A DNA stretch of 32,458 bases from Zygnema circumcarinatum (taxonomy: Eukaryota; Streptophyta; Zygnematophyceae; Zygnematales; Zygnemataceae). Location of the stretch: positions 941,710 through 974,167 of the forward strand of contig CM074808.1 in the NCBI GenBank assembly GCA_037447605.1, given 5' to 3'. How positions within the stretch are numbered: the first letter of the stretch is position 1; each line of letters opens with the position of its first letter. Of this stretch, positions 19,243-29,185 are shown piece after piece. The notes under the pieces are model-generated. The model saw nothing but the letters and a program-made list of their open reading frames with translations. It had not been told where the DNA came from and did no database searches. The position numbers and the translations under genes are program-made.

Positions 19243-19339
19243 ATTGGTAACACGGACCTTCTATTTGCCAAAACCAATATTTTCGCCCGGTATTTGCTGA
19301 AACCAGGTGGAAAATATGACGAGGTCCCCCTGTACTGTA

Positions 19340-20296
19340 TTTCCGCCTTTGACAGTACGGGCTGTACCCGGCCGAGGGAGGCGTCCTCGTGGTTTGGAGG
19401 ACTTGGCCGCATCTTCTTCTCCTGAATGCCCTCCCCCCACTGCCGCCCGCCATCGGCCGAGCGAGGGTCCCGCCCGCTTGCCCGCCTGCCTGCCGCCGCC
19501 GCCTGCCTGCGCCCCCCTCCCTGCGGAGCCGATCGGACCCTGAGAACGTTCGGACGCTGAGAACGTCGTCTGGCCGCTCCTACTGTTGAGGCAGGTACGC
19601 CTCTACCTACCCACCCACCCATCCAACCATCCACCCATCTATCCATCCATCCATCCATCCATCCATCCATCCATCCATCCATCCATCCATCCATCCACCC
19701 ATCCATCCATCCATCCATCCATCCATCTATTATCCATGGTGAAGTTATATGGTTATTATGCTAAGTGGTTGTGAAAATTTGTCGCTTGGAGCTTATCTCT
19801 CATCAGCATCTTTATGCCGTGTTGGGGAGGGGAAAGGAGGAGAGAGAGAAAAAAGAAAGAGCTTGTAAAAGTTGAGTCTGATATTCACCAAGCACTCATA
19901 CACGTAAAGGCACGAGTTGGGAAGCAAAGAATGCCACAAGGAAAAGACAAGGTGATTTTTTGAAGGTCCTTTTTTGTAATTTTTTTTTACCTTGCTTAAA
20001 AAAGACATTACACGTCCAACACTGGATACCTTTAGCCCTTATATCTAAGTTATTTTCAATCCTTTTAACAAAAATAATGTTAAAATGTTAAAGGCTTGCT
20101 AGTGTCAAGCAGGGTAGGCAAATTTCACCCACTGGGTTAGTAGGCAATTCGTGGCCGCGAGGTAACCCTCGACCTGGCCCACCTATTGCTCTATAACCCT
20201 CCAATGTTTGCTAATGTTAGCTAATGTTTGACAGTGTTAGCTAATGTCAGGCAATGTTTGTCAAAACAAAGGCTATAATGTCCAAATAACAGCTTA
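19340..20296. other. Intergenic DNA, simple repeats only
   Basis: The first part is GC-rich and pyrimidine-rich (19430-19520). The ATCC array follows, then AT-rich DNA. GCTAATGTTAGCTAATGTTTG-like short repeats occur at ~20208-20265. No gene is recognised. Confidence 0.45.
19608..19735 (+). repeat. (ATCC)n tetranucleotide microsatellite
   Basis: About 30 units of ATCC with ACCC and ATCT variants, nearly perfect at 19640-19695. Confidence 0.95.
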
Positions 20297-20760
20297 ATGC
20301 TTAGAACTGTAGCTTGCATACTTCAGCCTAAAAACTACAAAAGGTTCGTAAAGTATATGTTCACCTTTGACAATGAGATATATGTAAAGTATGATATCAT
20401 GGTGGCTATTACAAAGCAGATGATGTTTTATAGAGATGATAAAAGAAGTGTAAGGTTATGTGATTTATTTATTCAAGACATGCCAACTATTATTATTATT
20501 GGTTCATCATATAGTCAACTTTTATGTATGATTCCAAACAAAGGGAAAGTAAACCCTTATGGTATCATTGAATATTTGTTTGTATTCAAATATTGCGATC
20601 TACTTTTATGTGCCTAAGGATGGGTAGCACGACTGCTTTTTTATAAGTTCAAAATATTAGACAAACTTTTGCTTGACCTTCAAAGCAATGACAATTGATG
20701 AGTTTAAAATTGTCCAATCAACTAGTATGTGAATACTTTCTTGAACAAATTAGTACACTT
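20297..20760 (+). pseudogene. Ndc10/Crypton-like recombinase fragment (copy 1)
   Basis: The frame reads DKRSVRLCDLFIQDMPT, then KGKVNPYGIIEYLFVFKYCD, LLLCA, a stop, and WVARLLFYKFKILD. The order RLCDLF, GKxNxYGxxEY, RxxDPLLCAxGxxA and LFYKF is the signature of the Ndc10-type domain found in Crypton-like tyrosine-recombinase transposons. The stop at 20615-20617 interrupts the CA/GW boundary. The N- and C-terminal parts are missing or unrecognisable. An inverted relative lies at 24140-24735. Confidence 0.6.
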
Positions 20761-21451
20761 ATTGTTTTCATTAGGGAACAAAAGATTAAAGTTAAGGTGT
20801 GCAAGAAGGTATGCAAGGAATGATGCAAAGAAGTATAAAGCACAAAACAAAGGTAAAAAGCACAAATAAGAGGCAAAGCATGCGAAAAATAATAAGAGTA
20901 AAGAAGTATTTAGTCGGTATGCACAAGGATGTCGACAACTTGTAGACTGAATTTGAAAAGAGTGTTTGTATAGAAACTCTCTCCTTTGCAATCTAAAGCT
21001 TTTGCGTCCTATCGCGCCTCTAATAAGCAATACTAAGCAAACTTGTAACTGCGCGGCCTATCACCATGTGCTACGTGTCCGCCAAGTTTAATAGACGTGC
21101 TCTATACAAGTGTACGGAGCTATACAAATTGTACAGTTGGTCGTATGTATGGTTTGTCGTACAGCCAAAGCACACCGGTTGTATAAATGTACGGTTGGGC
21201 ACATGGTGCGCAAAGCACCATGGTGGGTACTGTAGAAACCGCTACATGAGGTAGCACTCCCACCTCTCCTTTACCTTTGGTAAGACTTGACATCTTTGAT
21301 GACTTGTTCACTCACACTTACAAGATGTAAATAAAAAAGACACATTCAATGCAAGAGAACAACTCAACGGTTGAGACACATTCAATGCAAGAAAATAATT
21401 CAGCAATTGAGATATTTACACTGGTAGTAAAAATTCAACTCACTAAGATCT
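20761..21451. other. AT-rich DNA, nothing recognised
   Basis: This stretch has AAAGCACAAA-type repeats at ~20815-20880 and a direct repeat (GAGACACATTCAATGCAAGA and relatives) at ~21336-21400. GTAC-rich palindromes cluster at 21100-21180. No gene was recognised. Confidence 0.4.
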
Positions 21452-21760
21452 TTGATTTTTACAGCTGCTATAAAGAAGATGCATGTTCACCAGGTTAACA
21501 TTAAGATCGCTTTTCTTTATAGTGATTTAGAAAAGGAAATTTATATAAATAAGCTAAAAGGCACGATAAAAAAAGGAAAAAAACATTTGGTTTGCAAATT
21601 GGTAAAGAATTTGTATAAACTCAAGCAAGCACTTTACATTTGGTACAAGAAAATTGACAACCTTTTATAGGAAAGTGATTTCACATAATTCTAGACTGAT
21701 CACTTAGTCTATCGTAAAGAAAAAATGCCTTTATATTCAAGATAAAGTTAATCATCTTTG
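21452..21760 (+). pseudogene. Copia-type reverse transcriptase fragment (+)
   Basis: The frame reads AAIKKMHVHQVNIKIAFLYS then DLEKEIYI, followed by LVCKLVKNLYKLKQA and WYKKIDNLL. These are the conserved N-terminal palm and fingers blocks of copia reverse transcriptase. The in-frame stop at 21668 and several altered residues mark it as dead. It meets an oppositely oriented copia fragment near 21700. Confidence 0.85.
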
Positions 21761-22740
21761 TAAAAGGTGGAATTTTGTTTAAACAAGAGTGAACCAAGTG
21801 ACAAACTTGGAACCTCATAAGATAAAAAATTTGCTTCACGGCCTCCCAATGTTTAGGACTTGGGTTTTCCATGAATTGACTTGCAAAGCTCACCGTTTTT
21901 GCCAAGTATAGACAAGTACATCAAACTCCCAATGGTAGACCAATACAATAGGCCGTACATCTTTTATGCCTCTACATCCAATGCTAGTGCCATATCCTTT
22001 GACAATTTAGCTACTATCTCTATCACTAGCATGTGAAATCTAGGAAGAATATTTATGGCATATTTCTTTTGGTAAAAAAATAGATTGTTGTCTTGCCCCC
22101 TCTTCACCTGCATTCCTAAAAGATACTGGGCTTTGCCCAAATTTGTCATCTTGAAGTTTGCTTGCAAGAGCTATTTTAAGGCATTGATTCTCTCAAATAA
22201 AAGGCTCACCATGATGAGGTCATCCACATAGATTCTAACGTACATGAGATCCTCCTTTTCTCCTTGTGAGTAAATAAAGTAGTCTGTCTCAAAATGTACA
22301 AAATTGTTCTTCCTTATAAGGTTGTCAATCTTTTTGTACTAGATTTTGGGCGCTTATTTCAACCTATATAGGCTTTTCACAAGGCAACAAACAATATGCT
22401 GCTTTCTTGGAACTGCCTTCCCTTAAAGCTGCTTGATATAGACCTCCCTCATGAAATCTCTATAAAGAAACGTTGTTTTGATGTCTAGCTGATGGATATG
22501 CATTCCCTAAGCTACTACAACTAAAATTAAGGCTCTCAAGGAGTTGAGCTTCACCACTAGGGCAAAGGTTTTCATGTAATCAATTTTGTACTTTTGGTTG
22601 AAGCTTTTTGCCACTAGTTGCGCTTTGTAACGTTCCACACTTCTGCTTGCTTTCCTCTTCACTTTGAAGACCCACTTATAACTAATTGCTCTCTTTTTTT
22701 GTGGCAGCTTTTCCAACCTCCATATGCAGTTTTTAATCAA
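21681..22740 (-). pseudogene. Copia-type reverse transcriptase/RNase H region (-)
   Basis: Read on the reverse strand, the first block contains AISYKWVFKVKRKASRSVER (22740-22507). The next parts contain LDIKTTFLYRDF and the catalytic YVDDLIMV (YVDD at 22219-22230), then KMTNLGKAQYLLGMQVKR (22150-21964). The end corresponds to the connection/RNase H region, with HWEAVKQIFYLM (21905-21681). At least four frame breaks or stops separate these blocks. Integrase and gag are not attached. Confidence 0.85.
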
Positions 22741-24139
22741 GCTGCCTCATTTGTTGTCGATCGTCGCCCTCCATTTGTTTCCATCGACCCCTTAATGAGC
22801 TTCCTCAAAGGTTTGTGGCTCACTAATCATGAAATAATGAGCAATCCTTGTAGGGTCAACAAAGTTGAAAGTCATTATTTTTTAGACAAGGTTAGTTTCA
22901 AAAAGCCGGTACCGAGTAAGCATTCTCGTCACCTGGCTGCTCTCCCAAGCCCCTTTAGCCCTTTCGCCTCTCGCGTAGAAATAAAGCCTAAGGACAAACC
23001 CAGTAGTGTGTTTGTTAATATCGCCTTTCTTTTTGCCATCTCTAGATCTTTTAACTCTTGAGTGTACATATGCATTATCTCTATCAAGTTTGATTCCTCT
23101 ATCAATTGAGTGTGCACCAAAACTTTCTCTATCAAGTATTTGTATGCGATATTTTAGGTTTCATTCTTACATTCACTAGCACACTCAGTGTAGTTGTTGG
23201 CTCAGTTTTTCCACTTAGTGACATGTTGATCTGCCCCAAAGCTAGAACCTCCAAAAAATCAACACCTTCTCTAGCAGTCTTTTTATCCTTACATGTCTCT
23301 AAATTTGTCCTTGAGAGACAAGTCTTTGCAAAATATGACACCTCTATATATTGTAATGTCTTTTAAGCACTAAACTTCATTTATTCAAAAGTTCTACACC
23401 CTGAAAGTGCGGCTGCTAGCATTGTAGTCGAGAATGTAACCTTTTACGGTTCAAGGATCAAACTTCTTCTTTTGTCTTGCTCTTAATTAAGAGTTGGACT
23501 GAGAACGGATGTTAACTTTTAGCATCTGCGCAAATGTCTAGCAGTACAACTGTTGAGTGGCCATCGACTGTCCTTTGGAAAGTCATGGCACAATGAGACA
23601 AGTAAAAAATCAACCTTAGTACATTTGATGTGTAGGGACATGCAACCCTCCACATGAGTGCATGAGGAGATCCTACCGGCTCACTAGTGCTAGACCCTTC
23701 CACCCATTGAAGAAAGGGAAGCCCTTCTTCCACTACTTTATTAACTTCCAGTAAGTCTAGGGGTAAGCCTTTACTGCCACATGCTTTGGAAGCAGTAATC
23801 GCAGGCTTACCACATAGTCCTTTGATCAGAGTAAACGCAATGCATCGAAAGTACATTGTACTAAAGCATTATTGCCTATGGCATTCAAGATCATTACATG
23901 CTATTTACTCTTCATGACAGCATTCGCAAATGTCATTGGAGTCACAGCCATAGCAAAAAAGATAGACTAGAAGATGAAGATGCTTGATACAAGTGTTTCA
24001 CTTAGTGTGACACAAGCATGCTTGACAAAATACTCTATCTCATTCTTGTGAAATCTTGCAAACACCATCCCAACAAGTTTAGAAATAAACCCGATGTAAT
24101 TATTCACTATAGATCCATTTGAATGCACCTCTCACCTTT
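22741..24139. other. Degenerate AT-rich DNA, probably retrotransposon debris
   Basis: Short open frames on both strands (for example 23512-23856 on -) show no domain I can name. Lying upstream of the minus-strand copia RT, 22741-23100 may be decayed polyprotein linker. Confidence 0.35.
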
Positions 24140-24735
24140 TTACACCCTTGACTTATTTGTTATTATAGCCGTGAATACTCGCTTCATACGCTGCGTATCT
24201 ATAAAATAAGTGCACTTAAACACAATATACAGTGCACAATACACAGTGAACTTTTGTCATAGGAACATTAAACTCAAGAAGAATGTTTTTTATAAATTGT
24301 AAATGTGTTTGATGACTCATTTGATCCATTGTGCTATTTTTTGATGGCCACAGTAGAGCTTCAAACTTATACACATTCCATAATACACATTTGTGTCAAT
24401 AAGAAAAATATGTGTATCATTTTCTTCAAAAAAGAATTCATATATTACTTAATTGGACAATATTGAACTTAATATTTATCATTGCTCTAAAGGTCAGGTA
24501 TAGGCTCTTCTAAAACTTTAAACTTATAAAACAACAACCGTGCAACCCATCCTTGGGCACAAAAAAAAGGATCCTAATATCTAAATGTAGACGCATATTT
24601 GATAGTACCATAAAGATTCACTTTCCCCTCTTTTGCAATCATGCATAAAACTCAACTATATGATAGACCAACATCAGTAGTTAGCATATTTTAAATAAAT
24701 AAATCACATAGTCGTACCTTTCTTTAGTCATCTTT
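24140..24735 (-). pseudogene. Ndc10/Crypton-like recombinase fragment (copy 2, inverted)
   Basis: The reverse strand reads RLCDLFI, KEGKVNLYGTIKYASTFRY, DPFFCAQGWVARLLFYKFKV and LEEPIPDL. These blocks are colinear with 20450-20720 on the + strand, including nucleotide similarity past the coding blocks (GTCCAATTAAGTAATATATG). It keeps CAQGW where copy 1 has a stop. Further 5' on + (to ~24140) a frame with QFIKNILLEFNVPMTKVH may be the C-terminal part. It is cut at 24735 exactly where a TRIM LTR begins. Confidence 0.6.
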
Positions 24736-24940
24736 TGTAACGAACAGTATATACAGATTATATGACCTAATACTTATATTTGCGGTTGCCTTTTAATGGT
24801 AAAGCGCATAAATGGGTATCGAGAGGTCTTGAGTTCGAACCTTGTTAGAGGCAGGGGTTCGTTACATTGGTATCATTGCTTATGGACCGGTATTTGCAAT
24901 CCACCCTAAAAACACCGTGATCTCTAAGCATGGTACAACG
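24736..24940 (+). mobile_element. Truncated TRIM element: 5' LTR, primer site and internal DNA
   Basis: The LTR at 24736-24866 is 131 bp, with TGTAACGAAC at the start and GTTACA at the end. One base later comes TGGTATCATTGC (24868-24879), a diverged initiator-methionine tRNA primer-binding site. Internal sequence (CGGTATTTGCAATCCACCCT.. AAAACACCGTGATCTCTAAG) matches the internal part of the complete TRIM at 29339-29793. No polypurine tract or 3' LTR was found. The LTR has AATGGTAAAGC (24795-24805) and GAGTTCGAAC (24831-24840), like tRNA A and B boxes. Confidence 0.8.
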
Positions 24941-25390
24941 TGGCTGAGATGATCAGCTAGCTATGACCAAAGGGTCAGTGGCTGTTGTTGAAGCATGGTT
25001 TTGCTTCTCGTTTCCGGCGCCACCTCTCGTGTCACCCTCCATTGCAACTTGAGTTCCCTCCGATGAAGACATTCAACTCTCAAAGCTCTACCTTACTTCA
25101 CTCATCGCCCATAACTACAAAATAAAGCTTCAAGATAAGCACAGCGGAAATCACAAAGAGAGAGTGTGAGGAGAAAGCTCACGGCTCTAAAACTCTTTAT
25201 AATAAAAATGTCTTCCCACAATGAAGTTCTCTCACCACTACAAGGTCCCTTTTACTCACTACTTTACGACACAAGTGTAGACAGCCTAGCAGCACGAGCA
25301 GGCACAGAATAAGACTCGAGACTATGGCAGAGTAGTGTGGTTGGGTTATTTCCCATAGTAAAACTAAGCACTATATAATATGGAGAATAA
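24941..25390. other. Intergenic DNA, nothing recognised
   Basis: This is unique-looking sequence between the truncated TRIM and the copia element. No domain or clear repeat was found. Confidence 0.4.
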
Positions 25391-25669
25391 TATGTTGCTA
25401 AGGGTTGTATGGGCAGCAGGGGGTCGAGAGTTAGTCAGAGCAGAAGTAAAAGCCTAAGGGCTTGAACTCTTGCTTGTTACTTCCATTAATTTTATTAAGG
25501 ATTTTTAAGGCCGATGGTGTTTTTTCCTTAGTTTCTCTTACAATGCTTTTGCTCAATTGTTTCAATTATCTTTCAAAGTATGCACTTAGAGCTATTCTTG
25601 ATTCAGTCTGCAAGCATAATAGTGAGAGAGGTTAGTGAGAATGACCGGGCTTTAATTAACAACAGTGGT

Positions 25670-26630
25670 ATAAGAGCGACATCAGATAAAGAACCTAGGT
25701 ATAAGGTCTTGGTCTTCAAAGGGACAAATTATAGAAAATGGAGGTGGAGGATGACGTTCTTGTTGGAGAGCAAGGGCCTCTTCAAGTACGTAGACGGGAG
25801 TACCCCGGAACCACCTTCTCCGGCCGACTCTAAAGGGACGGCAAATGTGAAGGCGTATGACATGTGGCAAGTGAAAAACAAGGCCGCATGCTACATCGCC
25901 ATGATAGTAGGCGATGGCCCCTCTACTATGCTGTTAGACTTAAGATTTGCTGCTGAGATATGGACGAGTCTTCAAGCAGTTTATAAGGTTGCAAAGGAAG
26001 GATTGCCAGTAAATCTGTAAGCAAAAATAGGTGCTTGCAGAATGGAAAAGGGTGAAACACTCATTAACTATATGGTGAAATTTGATAGCCTTATGCAAAA
26101 GTGTGTAGTGGCTAAGCAATCGATTCCTTTACCTAGCAAAATTCATCAGTTTTTGGTAGGGTTACTCAACAAGTATGAAAGAGTTGTAGAGTTATGAAGG
26201 ACTCATCTTACCAGTTTGCCCATGTCCATGGAGCAAGTCAAAGGTAGCATAAGAGAGGCAAACTCGCTGTTAGAAAAGGAGAATTTTGGTATAGACAACG
26301 TGCTTCTAATCCAGGCTAAGAAAAAGGGGAAGAATGATTGAGGCGGCAGACCTACCCCAACGTGTTTCACTTGCGGCAAGCCTGGGCACTGGTCCATGCA
26401 TTGCTACCAGAACAAGGGACGACTCGACAGCTTGGAAAAGCCTTCCAGTGACGACAAAATCACCAAAAGGTCCACTTTTTGAGGGACTTGCTTCAAGTGT
26501 GGCAAGAAAAGACACAAAGCCGTTGTTTGTCGAGGCAGCGTTATCAAGATGAATCTCATGATGAGGTTGGGTGCACGTGGTGGTTTTGAGAAGGACGAGT
26601 TTATAGGAGGTGTCCGAGATATGGAGATCA
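25670..26630 (+). pseudogene. Copia gag pseudogene with two zinc knuckles
   Basis: FKGTNYRKWRWRMTFLLESK at the start is the usual N-terminal gag motif of plant copia elements. Two CCHC knuckles follow in one frame: CFTCGKPGHWSMHC (26363-26404) and CFKCGKKRHKAVVC (26489-26530). In-frame stops lie at 26018-26020, near 26195, near 26339 and near 26480, so no intact gag can be made. Confidence 0.85.
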
Positions 26631-26864
26631 AGTTACCATGTCATATTGATGCAAGTGTTTCAAAGCAAAGGTGCTCTGACGTCTTGTGTAGAACTGAGAA
26701 AGTTGGTGGTGGCAAGGTGTGCTTACGTAAAGACTTGAGAGGGGGTGCACGACACTCGGGGAGGACGCGTAAAGTTGAAGATCCAAAAAAGGAAGATAAG
26801 GCAGACTGTCATCATGGGAGAAGTCCTCCACACCCTGGGACTTTAATGCAAGTTCAATGCAAAG

Positions 26865-27072
26865 GTAGAATTTTGTGAAGATTGCCTTGCTGGAAAGGCT
26901 TATAGCCAACCTTTCAGCCATAAAAGTGCAGAGGAGGGTCGAGCCAAGGAGTGGCTTGAGATGGTCCACACAGATTTGTGCAGCCCCATTTCTCTTGCCA
27001 GTTTAGAAGGCTCACAATTCTTCATTACCTTTCTGAATGATTGTTCTCAAAAAAATTGGGTAAAAATGCTAG
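26865..27072 (+). pseudogene. Copia integrase fragment
   Basis: The frame contains CEDCLAGKAYSQPF (end of the zinc-binding region), EWLEMVHTDLCSPIS (first catalytic Asp) and FFITFLNDCS (second acidic position). It ends abruptly at WVKML, where LTR sequence starts. The last catalytic Glu and everything downstream are gone. Confidence 0.85.
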
Positions 27073-27226
27073 AGCAGCAGGGGATCGGAAGTTAGACAAA
27101 GCAGAAGTAAAAGCCTGAGGGCTTGAACTCTTGCTTGTTAATTCTATTTACTTTATTAAGGAGTTTTGAGGCCGGTGGTGCTTTCTCCTTATTTTCTCTT
27201 ATGGTGCTTTTGCTTAATTGTTTCAG

Positions 27227-27400
27227 TGTAGCGTAACGCTATAGCATGGCCCGAGAGGCGTACACATAGTACATGCGTTGTCGGTCTTCTCATCTTAGTG
27301 CTTGCTCGAGTGGCAGAGGCGTTGGGGTGCCACCAGGACCGCAAAAGGTCCCAGGCTTGACCCTCGCTGTCGGCAGGTAGGGAGAGGTCCTTGAGGTAGG
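27227..27400 (+). mobile_element. TRIM-related LTR-like sequence with tRNA-like core
   Basis: It begins TGTAGCGTAACGCTATAGCA, like the LTR start at 29793 (reverse strand) and 7813. Farther in, GCTCGAGTGGCAGAGGCG resembles an A box or D arm. GGACC-GCAAAA-GGTCC forms an anticodon-like stem, and GGCTTGACCC a weak B box. The loop is 6 nt and the acceptor stem is not evident, so this is not called as a tRNA gene. The right boundary is uncertain. Confidence 0.45.
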
Positions 27401-27439
27401 CCATGCCAATGGCCGTCTAGGATCCTCCCCGATTGGCTC

Positions 27440-27468
27440 GGGTGTACCCGAAGGTATCGGGTACACCC
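27440..27468. other. Perfect 12-bp hairpin
   Basis: GGGTGTACCCGA at 27440-27451 pairs perfectly with TCGGGTACACCC at 27457-27468 across the 5-nt loop AGGTA. It is not followed by a T run. Its role is unknown. Confidence 0.8.
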
Positions 27469-27958
27469 CGATGGAGGCTCGGACACTGCCCTCTAGCACT
27501 TGGCCTTTGCCGTTCGCTCTTGTAAGCTCCCATAAGCTCAGAGTGCTTGACGTGGGTCTGCGCGTTAGTACAATTCTGAACTTAGCGTCTCGCGCGCCCT
27601 CTTGTGTTCACGTCTGTATACTTTCGAGACTTAGCGTTTTGCGCGCCCGCACGCGCACTTGCATTTGTATGACCGAAATGCTATTTCGCGCCACGCCTTG
27701 TCACATCACCCCATGCGCGCGAATACTCCGTTTCATCACGTCACGGTCTTAGAACTTATCGCGTCACATTATTTTCGCGACTAGCCTTGTCGCTTCATGT
27801 TTTGCATCTAGTTCCTTATCCGCTAGAGACTATGCGCCAAACGTTGTACGGCCTCTAATCCCGTACAACAGATTGCACATGGCAGAGATGATCTTCACAT
27901 TGACCTTTTATTTATTATACAGGCCATTCTACTCAGCAATGGATTCTAGAAGCGATGC
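27469..27958. other. Intergenic DNA, nothing recognised
   Basis: This stretch is rich in CGCG-containing words (CGCGCGCC, TCGCGTCA). No gene is recognised. The last ~40 bp could be decayed 5' coding DNA of the hAT-like transposase, since the same frame is closed by a TAG at 27947. Confidence 0.4.
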
Positions 27959-28200
27959 ATGGCAATGGAGAATTTGCTCAAGCCCATTTGTGCTTGTCTT
28001 GGCTACTTGGAAGGCGACAAAGCTACATTCTCCTCAATCTTTACCTGTTATCTTTACTGCAAGTATAGCTTATTCATGTTACCAGTAACTGTCAAATCTG
28101 CCCTACAGTTGGAGACAGAAGTAGACATAGGCCGACTACATACCTTTTTGGAAAAACCCTTTGCAGTGATTTACAGTCTTGCTCATGCGCTTGCCTTTCG

Positions 28201-29185
28201 CACATACCTTTTCTTTTCGCACATACCCTTTCTTTTCGCACATACCTTTTCTTTTCGCACATACCTTTTCTTTTCGCACATACCTTTTCTTTTCGCACAT
28301 ACCTTTTCTTTTCGCACATACCTTTTCTTTTCGCACATACCTTTTCTTTTCGCACATACCTTTTCTTTTCGCACATACCTTTTCTTTTCGCACATACCTT
28401 TTCTTTTCGCACATACCTTTTCTTTTCGCACATACCTTTTCTTTTCGCACATACCTTTTCTTTTCGCACATACCTTTTCTTTTCGCACATACCTTTTCTT
28501 TTCGCACATACCTTTTCTTTTCGCACATACCTTTTCTTTTCGCACATACCTTTTCTTTTCGCACATACCTTTTCTTTTCGCACATACCTTTTCTTTTCGC
28601 ACATACCTTTTCTTTTCGCACATACCTTTTCTTTTCGCACATACCTTTTCTTTTCGCACATACCTTTTCTTTTCGCACATACCTTTTCTTTTCGCACATA
28701 CCTTTTCTTTTCGCACATACCTTTTCTTTTCGCACATACCTTTTCTTTTCGCACATACCTTTTCTTTTCGCACATACCTTTTCTTTTCGCACATACCTTT
28801 TCTTTTCGCACATACCTTTTCTTTTCGCACATACCTTTTCTTTTCGCACATACCTTTTCTTTTCGCACATACCTTTTCTTTTCGCACATACCTTTTCTTT
28901 TCGCACATACCTTTTCTTTTCGCACATACCTTTTCTTTTCGCACATACCTTTTCTTTTCGCACATACCTTTTCTTTTCGCACATACCTTTTCTTTTCGCA
29001 CATACCTTTTCTTTTCGCACATACCTTTTCTTTTCGCACATACCTTTTCTTTTCGCACATACCTTTTCTTTTCGCACATACCTTTTCTTTTCGCACATAC
29101 CTTTTCTTTTCGCACATACCTTTTCTTTTCGCACATACCTTTTCTTTTCGCACATACCTTTTCTTTTCGCACATACCCTTTCTTT
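28201..29185 (+). repeat. 19-bp minisatellite, 51 full units plus a partial
   Basis: The unit CACATACCTTTTCTTTTCG starts at 28201 and repeats without length change to 29169, with a final partial unit at 29170-29185. Unit 2 (28220) and the final unit have CATACCCTTT in place of CATACCTTTT; the others look identical. 51 x 19 = 969 bp, which is divisible by 3, so the transposase frame is kept. The translation repeats every 19 residues (LFFSHIPFLFAHTFSFRTY). All frames that open into it stay open, on both strands, which explains several long spurious frames. Confidence 0.97.

Larger units (their letters stand above)
17587..19339. mobile_element. Complete FB1 element carrying two MITEs
   Basis: The ends form a ~34-bp inverted repeat with one mismatch: TACAGTACAGGGGGTCCTCG then TCATATTTTCCACC at 17587, mirrored at 19339. 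Removing two MITEs and their duplications leaves about 550 bp, colinear with FB1 at 7246-8612. Shared blocks include ATTTTGCCGAAACCACC, GTTACGGGCTTACGCAAAAC and GCCGTAAGAGGCGCTCGCTC. There is no coding potential. The right half (19246-19307) is also colinear with 7618-7665. Confidence 0.75.
25399..27226 (+). mobile_element. Internally deleted copia-type element with LTR-like direct repeats
   Basis: A direct repeat links ~25412-25573 with ~27073-27225 (shared GCAGAAGTAAAAGCCT, GGGCTTGAACTCTTGCTTGT, AATTGTTTCA). A primer-site-like TGGTATAAGAGC at 25664-25675 follows the left repeat, so the left LTR should end near 25663. Inside are gag and part of pol, and the sequence jumps from mid-integrase straight into the right LTR, so protease remnants, RT and RNase H are deleted. 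The right LTR stops at 27226 where a TRIM-like sequence begins. Confidence 0.75.

Noticed and set aside
19586-19774. Frames through the ATCC array (His/Pro/Ser or Met-Asp-Gly repeats)
   Set aside because: Pure microsatellite translation on both strands.
23512-23856. 114-residue minus-strand frame as a gene
   Set aside because: No domain is recognisable. It lies in decayed AT-rich retrotransposon territory and has no splice or promoter support.
27296-27375. tRNA gene
   Set aside because: A D-arm-like block and an anticodon-like stem are present, but the loop is 6 nt, the B box is poor and no 7-bp acceptor stem is seen. It fits better as a tRNA-like part of a TRIM-related LTR.
28201-29185. 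CRISPR array
   Set aside because: There are no spacers. It is a head-to-tail 19-bp minisatellite in a eukaryotic genome.
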